This document shows positions 25,514-34,016 of a DNA stretch of 64,000 bases, piece by piece. The position numbers and the translations under genes are program-made. Origin of the DNA: Mesorhizobium loti (GTDB lineage: Bacteria; Pseudomonadota; Alphaproteobacteria; Rhizobiales; Rhizobiaceae). Under the pieces are notes generated by a model. That model was not told the DNA's origin. It searched no databases and worked only from the letters and a program-made list of their open reading frames with translations. Position 1 is the stretch's first letter, and each line of letters opens with the position of its first letter. The DNA is taken from the NCBI GenBank assembly GCA_002356515.1, contig AP017605.1, positions 6,991,020 to 7,055,019 on the forward strand. Direction: 5' to 3'.

Positions 25514-26683
25514 GGGTGCCCGCCTGGTCATCGGGAATTTTTTCCTGGCCCAGTCCATACCGGGTGTTTCCACCGTTCGATGGAGAACGATTGAAAAACC
25601 GAGGCTTAGTACGCCTGCCGAGATCGCGGCGACTGTCGGACCACAGTACTGCCTGATCTCGAAGTTGTAAGCCAGGACGTGGATGACAACCTGATGGATC
25701 ATGTAGAATGCGAAGCTGATCTCTCCACAGAAAACCAGCACACGGCAAGACAGGACGCGCATCAAAGAGCCTGACTGATGTGCGAAGACGTAGACGATGG
25801 CGGCGAAGAGTGGATACAGCCCAAATTCGCGATAGGCGACGGACGCCATCAGCGATGCATGATCGGCGAAAAATTGCGTGATCTCGGCATGTAGGCATGC
25901 CCAAAGCACCAGGCACACCACCGCGGCAACCTGGCAGAACGTCACCCAGTCATCGGAAATGCGCCGGCTCCTGAACAGCTGATAGACGGCTATCCCGGAC
26001 AAGAATTCCACCATACGCACGGGCGGGAAGAGGTGAACCAGCGACGCATCCGTGACGTAGAGGTCCAGCCAGGGCTTTTCGGAGGGGGGCGGAAATACAG
26101 GCCCGGGTAAAGTCGCTGTGAGAGCGATCAGACCAAGGACGGCAACTGTCCAGCCACAGACCACCAGCATAATCTGATTTGGCCGCAAGATCAGAATGAA
26201 CGGTAAGGCGAGATAGAAAAACAGTTCGACCGATATCGACCACGAAACGCCGTTATATGCGTAGGCCGTACCGTAGGTTGGAAACCAGGAACTCTGCAGT
26301 GTGGTTGCCAGGTATGCGGTGAAGAGACTGGTCGGAGGATGACGCGCCACAAGGGCAAGGAAGAAACATAGCATGTGGACGGGCCACAGCCGGAAGAATC
26401 TCTGCAAGATGAAGTTTCTTATGTCGCGCCAGCCAAGGAAACGCCCCGAGAAACTGTACGCCAGCACGAACCCTGACAGGACAAAGAAGAACGAAACGGC
26501 ACAGCCGAGATACATGTCCCGAATGGATCGGGATGCATCGATCCCCAATTCCGTCAGATGGTAGATGAAGATCGACAGAGCCGCGAAGGCGCGCAGCGCC
26601 GTCAGATTGAGAAGCGTCGGGCGTGCCGTTGCTTTCGCCGATTGGGCGTCATCCACGGCAATATTTCCCGCGACCGCTGTCAT
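25478..26683 (-). CDS. Acyltransferase family 3 membrane protein (OafA/NodX type)
   Basis: A 401-residue protein with about 10 predicted helices. LNLTALRAFAALSIFIYHLTELG carries the family histidine, and FFFVLSGFVLAYSF, RFFRLWPVHMLCF and NGVSWSISVELFFYLALP are hallmark motifs. Family members move acetyl or other acyl groups onto surface polysaccharides, lipopolysaccharide or Nod factors. ATG 26683 is chosen; the 60-residue upstream extension is not family-like. Base composition is clearly lower in G+C than neighbours (47-53% in two 60-base samples), which suggests recent acquisition. Confidence 0.87.
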   Translation of the reverse strand: MTAVAGNIAVDDAQSAKATARPTLLNLTALRAFAALSIFIYHLTELGIDASRSIRDMYLGCAVSFFFVLSGFVLAYSFSGRFLGWRDIRNFILQRFFRLWPVHMLCFFLALVARHPPTSLFTAYLATTLQSSWFPTYGTAYAYNGVSWSISVELFFYLALPFILILRPNQIMLVVCGWTVAVLGLIALTATLPGPVFPPPSEKPWLDLYVTDASLVHLFPPVRMVEFLSGIAVYQLFRSRRISDDWVTFCQVAAVVCLVLWACLHAEITQFFADHASLMASVAYREFGLYPLFAAIVYVFAHQSGSLMRVLSCRVLVFCGEISFAFYMIHQVVIHVLAYNFEIRQYCGPTVAAISAGVLSLGFSIVLHRTVETPGMDWARKKFPMTRRAPLSAPVIVGAVA

Positions 26684-26971
26684 CCGTCCGCTGTGCTGAA
26701 CCGCTGTTTGGAACCAACTGCCATATGGCGGTTCGAATATGGATATCCCGTTAAGCCCATCCTCTGGACCGGCAGACTTACCGGCTCGCCTGCCAGCGTC
26801 GGGTCGTTCGAAGCGGCGCGCCGCGCGACAGTTGGCCGCAAAACCGCCCGACTTCGAAACCACGACCTTGAGCCGACTGAGAAAACCCGATCGAACCCGT
26901 TAACGTCCCATCAAGGTTAATGCATCATTTTGCTCTCCAGTGGGGTCAGTAGCGTTCCTGGAGAGAGTTCC

Positions 26972-28156
26972 GTGCATCGACGCGTCTTGAAGCGGCTTGT
27001 TGCCGCCGCCGGTGAGAAGAAACGCAATCTTGTGTCTCCTTTCATCATCGGCCTCGGCATCTGGATCGGCTTCCCGACCGTCGCCGCCTACCAGGACATG
27101 ACCAGCCTGGTTTCCGGCCTCGAATCGCCGACCGCGCGCTGGAATTCCTATGTCGAGAGATCCGTCGCGGGCTCGACCCATGCCGCCGAGATGCCGTTCA
27201 TCGATTCCGACGTCACCGGCTCGATCTCTGGATCGGGTATTCACCTGGCTGGCGTCGGCAACGTGTCGTTTCGTGGCAAGGGCGGCAAGGTCAGCGGCTC
27301 CCCCGACGAGGATCGCGTCGTGCGCGCCGACAAGAAGGGCCGCATCGTCCAGGTGTCTCCCGTCGCGCCGCCGAAGAACTTCAACGCTGGTTCGATTTTC
27401 CAGCGGACCTCTTCCCTGATGCGGCCGAGCATGGACGGCGGCCTGAAAATGGCCTTTGCCAAGCCGCAGATCAAAGGCAAGGAAATCCAGATCGCCGCGG
27501 AATTCCATGCGCGTGAGGACAAGAAGCCTGATCCCGGCGTGCCGGCCATGCTTGCCGCTTTGGTCAACAACGACCATCCCGACGTCCTGGCGACGGCCTA
27601 TGCGCAATCCGAGCCGGACTATGCCAAGGCCTCGCCCTTCGAAGCCCTGCTGCAGGACGAGCAGCCCAACAGCGGCCGCTTCATTCCGCCGATGGCCAAG
27701 GGCGACCATTGGTGGATCCAGAACCCGCTGCCGGCCAGCGTCTTCTCCAAGCCCGAGCAAAAATGCCTGGCCAATGGCATCTATTTCGAGGCAAGGAGCG
27801 AATCCGTGCGCGGCCAGGCTGCCGTTGCCCAGGTTATTCTCAACCGCGTGCGCAATCCGGCCTATCCGAATTCGATCTGCGGTGTCGTCTACCAGAACGA
27901 CAGCTGGTTCAACCGGTGCCAGTTCTCCTTCGCTTGTGACGGCAGGAAGAAGCGCATCGACGATCCCGCCGCCTACAAGACCGCGCAGGACATCGCCATG
28001 GCCGTCACCGCCGGCAAGATCTTCATCCCCGAGGTCGGATCGTCGACCCACTACTATGCCCAATATGTCCATCCGGGCTGGGCGCGCACGATGCAGAAGA
28101 TGACCAAGATCGGCCTGCATATCTTCTACCGCACCTATGGCGGCGGCTGGAGTTGA
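26972..28156 (+). CDS. Cell wall hydrolase, SleB domain
   Basis: A 394-residue protein with a hydrophobic N-terminal segment (about 17-40; VSPFIIGLGIWIGFPTVAAYQ), a long low-similarity middle, and a SleB/Hydrolase_2 domain from about residue 262 (CLANGIYFEARSESVRGQAAVAQVILNRVRNPAYP, with the catalytic-type glutamate in YFEARSE). It probably cuts peptidoglycan glycan strands. GTG 26972 has GGAG upstream. The 288 bp before it hold no other gene; a pair of GTTAA motifs there is too widely spaced for a CtrA site. Confidence 0.88.
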   Translation: MHRRVLKRLVAAAGEKKRNLVSPFIIGLGIWIGFPTVAAYQDMTSLVSGLESPTARWNSYVERSVAGSTHAAEMPFIDSDVTGSISGSGIHLAGVGNVSFRGKGGKVSGSPDEDRVVRADKKGRIVQVSPVAPPKNFNAGSIFQRTSSLMRPSMDGGLKMAFAKPQIKGKEIQIAAEFHAREDKKPDPGVPAMLAALVNNDHPDVLATAYAQSEPDYAKASPFEALLQDEQPNSGRFIPPMAKGDHWWIQNPLPASVFSKPEQKCLANGIYFEARSESVRGQAAVAQVILNRVRNPAYPNSICGVVYQNDSWFNRCQFSFACDGRKKRIDDPAAYKTAQDIAMAVTAGKIFIPEVGSSTHYYAQYVHPGWARTMQKMTKIGLHIFYRTYGGGWS

Positions 28157-28325
28157 GGGGCCCCGGCTGCTGGTCTTTCCGACCGGCCACAGGCTCAATC
28201 GGGCAGCCATTGCCGGGGGGATTCGTGCAACGCATCCCCATCATCGCGGCGGGCACGATGTCGCACCTCCTTAATTAATTGATTTTATTGCCTAAAATAC
28301 ATGGCAATGATCTTCCGCCCGTGGC

Positions 28326-28354
28326 TTGACGGGCGCAAACCCTCTAACTATGTT
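28326..28354 (+). promoter_or_regulatory. Candidate promoter of the F0 ATP synthase operon
   Basis: TTGACG (28326-28331) and TATGTT (28349-28354) are separated by 17 bp, a good match to a housekeeping promoter, about 55 bp upstream of the first gene. The rest of the 255-bp gap after the hydrolase gene is AT-rich near 28270 and shows no gene. Confidence 0.5.
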
Positions 28355-28411
28355 GCCGGCGACTTTAGAAGCGGACGGACAGTGACGGTCTGACCGGGCA
28401 GGGGGGTTGCG

Positions 28412-28819
28412 ATGGCCGACAAGAATGGGCCAGACGGAACCGGAGAAACCGGCCGCGGCAATCAGCATGAAACCGGCATCCGCGACGAGGATCTTGAGCG
28501 ACGTCGGCGTGAACTTGAAGCATCGCTTGCGACAAGGCTGCCGAACCGGCTCGAGGGGAAAGACGACGCGAAAGCGGGCAGTGCGGCCGGTTATGGCCAG
28601 GCGGTCAAGCTCTCCAGCGAATTTATCGCTGGCGTGGTGGTGGGCGCCGGCATCGGCTGGATCATCGACCGTATGGCGGGGACATCGCCGTGGGGTCTGA
28701 TCGTTTTCCTGCTGCTTGGTTTTGGCGCCGGTATACTCAATGTCATGCGTTCCGCGGGCGTTGTGGCAGAATTCGGACAGGGCGATAAATCGCGCTCTGG
28801 CCGGGACGACAGCAAATAG
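28412..28819 (+). CDS. atpI: ATP synthase accessory protein AtpI
   Basis: A 135-residue protein with a charged N-terminus and two membrane helices (about 70-90, 95-115; FIAGVVVGAGIGWIIDRMAG, GLIVFLLLGFGAGILNVMR). It helps assemble the c-ring and is the usual first gene of the alphaproteobacterial F0 operon. Length and the SGxF-type AtpI motif pattern fit. Confidence 0.93.
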   Translation: MADKNGPDGTGETGRGNQHETGIRDEDLERRRRELEASLATRLPNRLEGKDDAKAGSAAGYGQAVKLSSEFIAGVVVGAGIGWIIDRMAGTSPWGLIVFLLLGFGAGILNVMRSAGVVAEFGQGDKSRSGRDDSK

Positions 28820-28875
28820 CCGCCCTGGTGCGGCAATGATAATTTGGCCGTACGCGGCATTGACGGGGTTAGAAC

Positions 28876-29634
28876 GTGGCAGCTGACAAGGTCGATCCGA
28901 TCCACCAGTTCCATATCATCAAGCTGATTCCGATTAACATCGGCGGCTACGACCTGTCCTTCACAAATTCGGCATTGTTCATGGTCGCGACCGTGATCGT
29001 CGCGGCCGCCTTCCTCTATCTCACCACATCCAGCCGCAGCCTGGTTCCCGGTCGGCTTCAGTCGATCTCGGAAATGGCCTACGAATTCGTCGGCAACATG
29101 TTGCGCGATGCCGCCGGCACGCAGGGCATGAAGTTCTTCCCGCTTGTGTTTTCGCTGTTCATGTTCGTGCTGGTCGCCAATCTGCTCGGCCTGTTCCCCT
29201 ATTTCTTCACCATCACCAGCCACATCATCGTCACCTTCGGCCTCGCCATCCTGGTGATTGGCACCGTCATCGTCTACGGCTTCATGAAGCACGGTCTGGG
29301 CTTCCTCAAGCTGTTCGTGCCGAAAGGCGTGCCCCTCGTGATGATGGTGCTTGTCGTTCCGATCGAGGTGATTTCCTTCGTCTCGCGCCCGATCAGCCTC
29401 TCGGTTCGTCTGTTCGCCAACATGTTGGCCGGCCATATCACGCTGAAGGTGTTTTCGGGCTTCGTCGTCAGCCTCTCCGCGCTCGGCGCGGTCGGCGTGG
29501 CGGGCTCGATCCTGCCGCTGGCCATGGCGGTGGCGCTGACGGCGCTGGAACTGCTGGTCGCCTTCCTGCAGGCTTACGTCTTTGCGGTGTTGACCTGCAT
29601 GTACCTCAACGACGCCCTGCACCCCAGCCACTAA
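28876..29634 (+). CDS. atpB: F0F1 ATP synthase subunit a
   Basis: A 252-residue membrane protein that forms the proton half-channels of F0. The essential arginine region is seen in [23 protein letters not shown], and the C-terminal helix ends with [14 protein letters not shown]. The start is GTG 28876, preceded by GGGG. It is the second gene of the operon. Confidence 0.97.
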   Translation: MAADKVDPIHQFHIIKLIPINIGGYDLSFTNSALFMVATVIVAAAFLYLTTSSRSLVPGRLQSISEMAYEFVGNMLRDAAGTQGMKFFPLVFSLFMFVLVANLLGLFPYFFTITSHIIVTFGLAILVIGTVIVYGFMKHGLGFLKLFVPKGVPLVMMVLVVPIEVISFVSRPISLSVRLFANMLAGHITLKVFSGFVVSLSALGAVGVAGSILPLAMAVALTALELLVAFLQAYVFAVLTCMYLNDALHPSH

Positions 29635-29697
29635 ATTTCACCGGCGCGTGACGCCAATTACAATCTGCAACGACAACGGAACCACAAGGAGTTTGAC

Positions 29698-29922
29698 ATG
29701 GAAGTAAATGCAGCAGCTGCAATCGGCGCCGGCATCGCTTGCCTGGGCATGGGTGGCGCGGGCATCGGCCTGGGCAACATCTTCGGCAGCTATCTCTCGG
29801 GCGCGCTGCGCAATCCGTCGGCTGCCGATGGCCAGTTCGGCCGCCTGATTTTCGGCTTTGCCGTGACCGAAGCTCTGGGCATCTTCTCGCTCCTGATCGC
29901 GCTCCTCCTGGTGTTCAAGTAA
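29698..29922 (+). CDS. atpE: F0F1 ATP synthase subunit c
   Basis: A 74-residue proteolipid with two helices joined by the polar loop (LRNPSA). The proton-carrying acid is the glutamate in [17 protein letters not shown] precedes the ATG. It forms the rotating c-ring. Confidence 0.97.
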   Translation: MEVNAAAAIGAGIACLGMGGAGIGLGNIFGSYLSGALRNPSAADGQFGRLIFGFAVTEALGIFSLLIALLLVFK

Positions 29923-29984
29923 GAAACACAGGCTGACGAAGGGGGGCGCATGGTGCGACCTTACCTTATGGACAGGGGAATGAG

Positions 29985-30566
29985 ATGTTCGTGACATCTG
30001 CCTTTGCGGAAGAGACCGCGCCCGCCGTGACGGAAGGCGACACGCATTCCGGCACCGGCGTGCCTGCCGAAGCGCACGGCACGTTCCCGCCATTCGATCC
30101 GGCGACGTTTCCGTCACAGCTTCTGTGGCTGGCGATCACTTTCGGGCTGTTCTACCTCTTCTTGAAGAAGGTAGCGATGCCGCGCGTTGGCGGCATCATC
30201 GATGTCCGCAACGATCGCATCAGCCAGGATCTTGATCAGGCGTCGAAGTTGAAGGGCGAGGCCGATGCCGCCGTTGCTGCTTACGAGCAGGAACTGGCGG
30301 AGGCCAAGAAGAACGCCAGCTCGATCGGCCAGCAGGCCGCCGATGCGGCCAAGGCGGAAGCCGAAACCGCGCGCAAGAAGATCGAGTCCGCTCTCGACGA
30401 GAAGCTTGGCGAGGCCGAGGCGCGCATCTCTTCCATCAAGGCCAACGCCATGAAGGAAGTCGGCAGCATCGCCGAAGACACCGCTTCGGCGATCGTCGAA
30501 GCCCTGGTCGGCGGCAAGGCCAGCAAGGCCGAGATCGCGGCCGCGGTCAAATCCGTGGCCCGGTGA
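29985..30566 (+). CDS. F0F1 ATP synthase subunit b'
   Basis: A 193-residue peripheral-stalk subunit with one membrane helix (about 45-62; LLWLAITFGLFYLFLKKV) and a long coiled coil rich in Ala, Glu and Lys. Its N-terminal extension and place before b mark it as b', the second b-type subunit of photosynthetic and alphaproteobacterial enzymes. It forms a heterodimer with b. Confidence 0.95.
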   Translation: MFVTSAFAEETAPAVTEGDTHSGTGVPAEAHGTFPPFDPATFPSQLLWLAITFGLFYLFLKKVAMPRVGGIIDVRNDRISQDLDQASKLKGEADAAVAAYEQELAEAKKNASSIGQQAADAAKAEAETARKKIESALDEKLGEAEARISSIKANAMKEVGSIAEDTASAIVEALVGGKASKAEIAAAVKSVAR

Positions 30567-30576
30567 GGAGCGCATC

Positions 30577-31068
30577 ATGGACGCTACATCTCTCGCAACG
30601 CTCTGGGCCACGATTGCCCTGATCATCTTCCTTGGCATCGCTATCTACATCAAGGTGCCCGGCCTGATCGCCAAGGCGCTTGATGCCCGCGCCGCCAGAA
30701 TCAGCAGCGAGCTCGACGAGGCCCGCAAGCTGCGCGACGAAGCCCAGCAATTGCTTGGCCAGTACAAGAAGAAGCGCAAGGAAGCTGAGCAGGAGGCTGC
30801 CGACATCGTCGCTGCCGCCAAGCGCGAAGCCGAAATGCTCGCCGCCGAGGCGCACAAGAAGACCGAGGATTACGTTGCCCGGCGCACCGCACTTGCCGAG
30901 CAGAAGATCGGTCAGGCGGAACGCGATGCGGTGGCCGAGGTGCGCGCCAGCGCCGTCGACATTGCAGTCGAGGCCGCCCGCGCGCTGCTCGCAGCCAAGG
31001 TCGACGTCAAGGCCGGAGCCGACCTGTTCAAGGCTTCGCTCGCGGATGTAAAGGCCAAGCTGAACTGA
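30577..31068 (+). CDS. atpF: F0F1 ATP synthase subunit b
   Basis: A 163-residue peripheral-stalk subunit: an N-terminal membrane helix (about 5-25; TLWATIALIIFLGIAIYIKV) followed by a coiled coil. It is the last F0 gene, 10 bp after b', and a strong terminator follows. The F1 genes are not in this window, as usual for this group where F0 and F1 operons are separate. Confidence 0.96.
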   Translation: MDATSLATLWATIALIIFLGIAIYIKVPGLIAKALDARAARISSELDEARKLRDEAQQLLGQYKKKRKEAEQEAADIVAAAKREAEMLAAEAHKKTEDYVARRTALAEQKIGQAERDAVAEVRASAVDIAVEAARALLAAKVDVKAGADLFKASLADVKAKLN

Positions 31069-31088
31069 GCCGACAAGATTTGAAAATC

Positions 31089-31120
31089 AAAAAGCCGCCC
31101 GGGCAACCTGGCGGCTTTTT
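31089..31120 (+). terminator. Rho-independent terminator of the F0 operon
   Basis: Stem AAAAAGCCGCC/GGCGGCTTTTT with a 10-nt loop and a run of T, 20 bp after the subunit b stop. Confidence 0.92.
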
Positions 31121-31145
31121 TGTTGGCGATGCGTCAAAGCGGCTA

Positions 31146-31168
31146 ATCTCCCCCACAAGGGGGGAGAT
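31146..31168. repeat. Partial family C palindromic repeat
   Basis: Only the first stem is kept: ATCTCCCCC and GGGGGAGAT around a short A-rich loop, in the reverse orientation. It lies between the F0 terminator and the 3' end of rnhB. Confidence 0.7.
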
Positions 31169-31188
31169 CAGCTATATCGCCGTCCGGC

Positions 31189-31884
31189 TCAATCCAGTCC
31201 GGCCAGGCTCTCTTCCTCAGCCACCTCGGCTCCGCCCAGCCGGAACGGCGCGAACGACACGCGGTGCAGGCGCGCGACCGGGCCATGCGCCTCGATGGCC
31301 GTGCGGTGGCGTGCGGTGGCGTAGCCCATATGAACCTCGAAGCCGTAGCGGTCGTGGTGGCTGCCGCAGCCGCACATCATGCGGTCGCGCATCACCTTGG
31401 CGACGATCGAGGCGGCGGCGATCGATTGCGAGCGCTGGTCGCCCTTGATCAGCGCACGGCCGTCGCAAGGCAACCCCGGCGGCACGTCGCGGCCGTCGGC
31501 CAACGCGAGCTTCGGCCGAACCGACAGCCCGACCAGGGCGCGGCGCATCGCCTCGAGGCTGGCCTTCAGGATATTGCTGCCGTCAATGCCTTCGGCGCTG
31601 ATCGAGGCCATCGAAACCGCCTGCGCCGAACCAAGAATGCGCAGGAACAGCGCCTCGCGCTGCAAATGGCTGAGCCGTTTTGAATCGTCGAGGCCTTCGG
31701 GGATGTTGGCGGGGTCGAGCACGACAGCCGCGGCGACCACAGGCCCGGCCAGCGGACCGCGGCCGGCCTCGTCCATCCCCGCGACCGGCCATAGCCCGTC
31801 AGCCATCGCCTTCGTCTCGAAGGAGAAATCGGGTTTCTCGACGATTTCGAAGAGAAGCGGAGAATCGGAACGCGCGCGAGCCAT
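31189..31884 (-). CDS. rnhB: Ribonuclease HII
   Basis: A 231-residue enzyme that nicks RNA in RNA-DNA hybrids and removes misincorporated ribonucleotides. Active-site residues are visible in [19 protein letters not shown] (D38, E39) and the GLDDSK motif (66-69), with a further aspartate in [15 protein letters not shown] 31884 gives a usual N-terminus; the 26-residue extension upstream is unlikely. Confidence 0.95.
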   Translation of the reverse strand: MARARSDSPLLFEIVEKPDFSFETKAMADGLWPVAGMDEAGRGPLAGPVVAAAVVLDPANIPEGLDDSKRLSHLQREALFLRILGSAQAVSMASISAEGIDGSNILKASLEAMRRALVGLSVRPKLALADGRDVPPGLPCDGRALIKGDQRSQSIAAASIVAKVMRDRMMCGCGSHHDRYGFEVHMGYATARHRTAIEAHGPVARLHRVSFAPFRLGGAEVAEEESLAGLD

Positions 31885-32037
31885 GTTGCGGCGAGGTTCG
31901 CATCGGCTCCGATTCTCCGCAAGTCCCTCCGGGTCGGGTGGGGCGCCGGACCGGGAGGGCACCGTCTGCAGGCCGGGGCGGGCCGGACGGGATTTTGTAC
32001 GCCGTGGCAGGTCAAACCGCCGCGGCGAATTGCGTTC

Positions 32038-33243
32038 TCAGAGCAGCATCAGCTGCTCCTGGTCCTTTCCGGCGGCGACGAACTGGTCGGTGCGCAGCGT
32101 GCGCCGCTCGGCATTGATGCCGAGCCGCTTGGCGGTGATCTCGAAACGGCGGCCGATCTGCCAGGCATAGGGTCCGGCGCCCTTCATGCGCTTGCCCCAT
32201 TCCGAATCGTAGTCCTTGCCGTCGCGCATCGAGCGGATCAGCGACATCACGTGGCGGTAGCGGTCGGGATAGTGGCGCAGCAGCCAGTCCTTGAAGATCG
32301 GGCTGACTTCCAGCGGCAGGCGCAGCACGACATAACCTGCCTCGCGCGCGCCGGCGGCTCGTGCCGAATCGAGGATCCGCTCCATCTCCTGGTCGGTGAG
32401 GCCGGGGATGATCGGCGCCACCATGACCGAAGTCGGAATGCCGGCATCTGACAGCTGCCGGATCGCTTCGAGCCGCTTGGTCGGCGTCGATGCGCGGGGC
32501 TCCATCGTCCTGGCCAGCATGCGGTCCATCGTCGTCACCGACAGCGCCACTTTGGCCAGTCCGCGTTCGGCCATGCGCGACAAGATGTCGATGTCGCGCG
32601 TCACCAGAGCGGATTTGGTGACGATGCCGACCGGATGGCCACGCGCTTCCAGCACTTCCAGGATCTCGCGCATGATCCGATACTGTTTCTCGATCGGCTG
32701 GTAGGGATCGGTGTTGGTGCCAATGGCAATGGTGCGCGGCTGGTAGCCGTCCTTCGACAGTTCCTTGTCGAGCAACCGCGCCGCATCCGGCTTGGCGAAC
32801 AGTTTTGATTCGAAATCCAGCCCCGGCGACAGGCCCATGAAGGCGTGCGTCGGCCGTGCGAAACAATAGACGCAGCCATGTTCGCAGCCGCGATAGGGGT
32901 TGATCGACCGGTCGAAGGAAATGTCGGGCGATTCGTTGCGGGTGATGATGGTGCGCGGCTTTTCCACCTGCACCTCTGTCTTGAACGGCGGCAGTTCCTC
33001 CAGCGAGCTCCAGCCATCGTCGAAGACATGCCGGCTGACCGGTTCGAAGCGGCCGGACGGATTGATGCCCGCCGAGCGGCCACGGTTGCGGTCCGGACGG
33101 ATGCGCATGCCACTTTGCTCGATCATCGCATTGGCCATCTCGGCGCGTCCTGCCCCGAAGGCTGCAATGTCGGCACGCACGATCGGTTCCATCTTGGCCC
33201 GCTCCCAGGGACTGTCCATGTTGTTTCGAATCGCTCTGTTCAT
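32038..33243 (-). CDS. PA0069-type radical SAM protein (SplB-like)
   Basis: A 401-residue radical SAM enzyme. The iron-sulfur cluster motif C-x3-C-x2-C is CEHGCVYC (C120, C124, C127), followed by TIAIGTNTDPYQPIEKQY and PIIPGLTDQEM, as in spore-photoproduct-lyase-like proteins of non-spore formers. The reaction is not established; DNA photoproduct repair is possible. ATG 33243 has AGGA upstream. A perfect alphaproteobacterial LexA box lies 26 bp before the start, so SOS induction is likely. Confidence 0.9.
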   Translation of the reverse strand: MNRAIRNNMDSPWERAKMEPIVRADIAAFGAGRAEMANAMIEQSGMRIRPDRNRGRSAGINPSGRFEPVSRHVFDDGWSSLEELPPFKTEVQVEKPRTIITRNESPDISFDRSINPYRGCEHGCVYCFARPTHAFMGLSPGLDFESKLFAKPDAARLLDKELSKDGYQPRTIAIGTNTDPYQPIEKQYRIMREILEVLEARGHPVGIVTKSALVTRDIDILSRMAERGLAKVALSVTTMDRMLARTMEPRASTPTKRLEAIRQLSDAGIPTSVMVAPIIPGLTDQEMERILDSARAAGAREAGYVVLRLPLEVSPIFKDWLLRHYPDRYRHVMSLIRSMRDGKDYDSEWGKRMKGAGPYAWQIGRRFEITAKRLGINAERRTLRTDQFVAAGKDQEQLMLL

Positions 33244-33268
33244 GAAATTATTCCTATTTTGCTCATGA

Positions 33269-33283
33269 GAACAAAGCAAGAAC
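33269..33283. promoter_or_regulatory. LexA box (GAAC-N7-GAAC)
   Basis: GAAC-AAAGCAA-GAAC matches the direct-repeat SOS box known for alphaproteobacterial LexA. It lies upstream of the radical SAM gene on the minus strand and also in front of the divergent glycosyltransferase gene, so either or both could be SOS-controlled. Confidence 0.75.
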
Positions 33284-33342
33284 TTTTTATGCTGCGCCGC
33301 AAAAACTGGCGCTGTGCGCGGCTTTCCGCTATTCGGCTAAAT

Positions 33343-33870
33343 ATGCTCAGTGTTCTCATCGAAACGCGCAATGACGAGGAGGCTCTCGCCCGCACGCTCG
33401 CCTCGCTGATTGGCGGCGCGGTCGAGGGCGTGGTGCGCGACGTCATCGTCTGCGACACCGGCTCCACCGACCAGACGCATCATGTCGCCGAGCATGCCGG
33501 CTGCCATTATGTGGCGAGTGGCGGTATCGCATCCGGCATCCGGCAGGCCAAGGGTGACTGGTTGCTGCTGCTGGAGCCGGGCGCGCGGCTGGTGGAGGGC
33601 TGGATCGAAGCGGTCGTCGTCCACACGGCGAAGCAAACCATGGCGGCGCGATTTTCTCGCGCACGCGGCAGCCGCACACCGTTCCTGGCTCGCGTCTTTT
33701 CAGGAAACCGTGCGCTCGCCGAAGGGCTGGTGATCAGCAAGCGGCAGGCCGCGTCCTTGTCGAAGAGCGCCGGCAGCGCCGAGGCTCTGGCACGCGGCCT
33801 GGCGACAAAGAGGCTCGACGCCGAGATCTGGGTGGCGCCGCCGAAGCAGCAGCACCGCGCCCCGAAGTGA
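33343..33870 (+). CDS. Small glycosyltransferase family 2 protein
   Basis: A 175-residue protein with the GT-A opening LSVLIETRNDEEALARTLASL and a DTGSTDQT nucleotide-sugar motif. It lacks the longer acceptor-binding part of most GT2 enzymes, so its activity is uncertain. ATG 33343 fits the family start, but no good ribosome site is present; in-frame ATGs at 33265 and 33289 are alternatives. It is divergent from the radical SAM gene. Confidence 0.75.
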   Translation: MLSVLIETRNDEEALARTLASLIGGAVEGVVRDVIVCDTGSTDQTHHVAEHAGCHYVASGGIASGIRQAKGDWLLLLEPGARLVEGWIEAVVVHTAKQTMAARFSRARGSRTPFLARVFSGNRALAEGLVISKRQAASLSKSAGSAEALARGLATKRLDAEIWVAPPKQQHRAPK

Positions 33871-33892
33871 TTTTTTGCATCTGCTCTGTCCA

Positions 33893-33907
33893 TTGTGCAT
33901 TGCACAA
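33893..33907. promoter_or_regulatory. Perfect palindrome upstream of a dioxygenase gene
   Basis: TTGTGCA-t-TGCACAA is a perfect 15-bp dyad, 110 bp before the PhyH start at 34017. Position and symmetry suggest a dimeric regulator; the regulator is unknown. Confidence 0.4.
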
Positions 33908-34016
33908 AACCTGACGCGGGGTTAGCCTTTCCCCGAGGTGGATGAATTGGGTTTGGGTCATGCGAGTGGTGAGCACCGATGCGGCATCGGGTGTCGCCCT
34001 CATAGAAGAGGACCCG

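Noticed and set aside
26895..26925. Possible CtrA site (two GTTAA motifs)
   Set aside because: Spacing between the TTAA halves is 13 bp, not the 7 bp required for a CtrA box.
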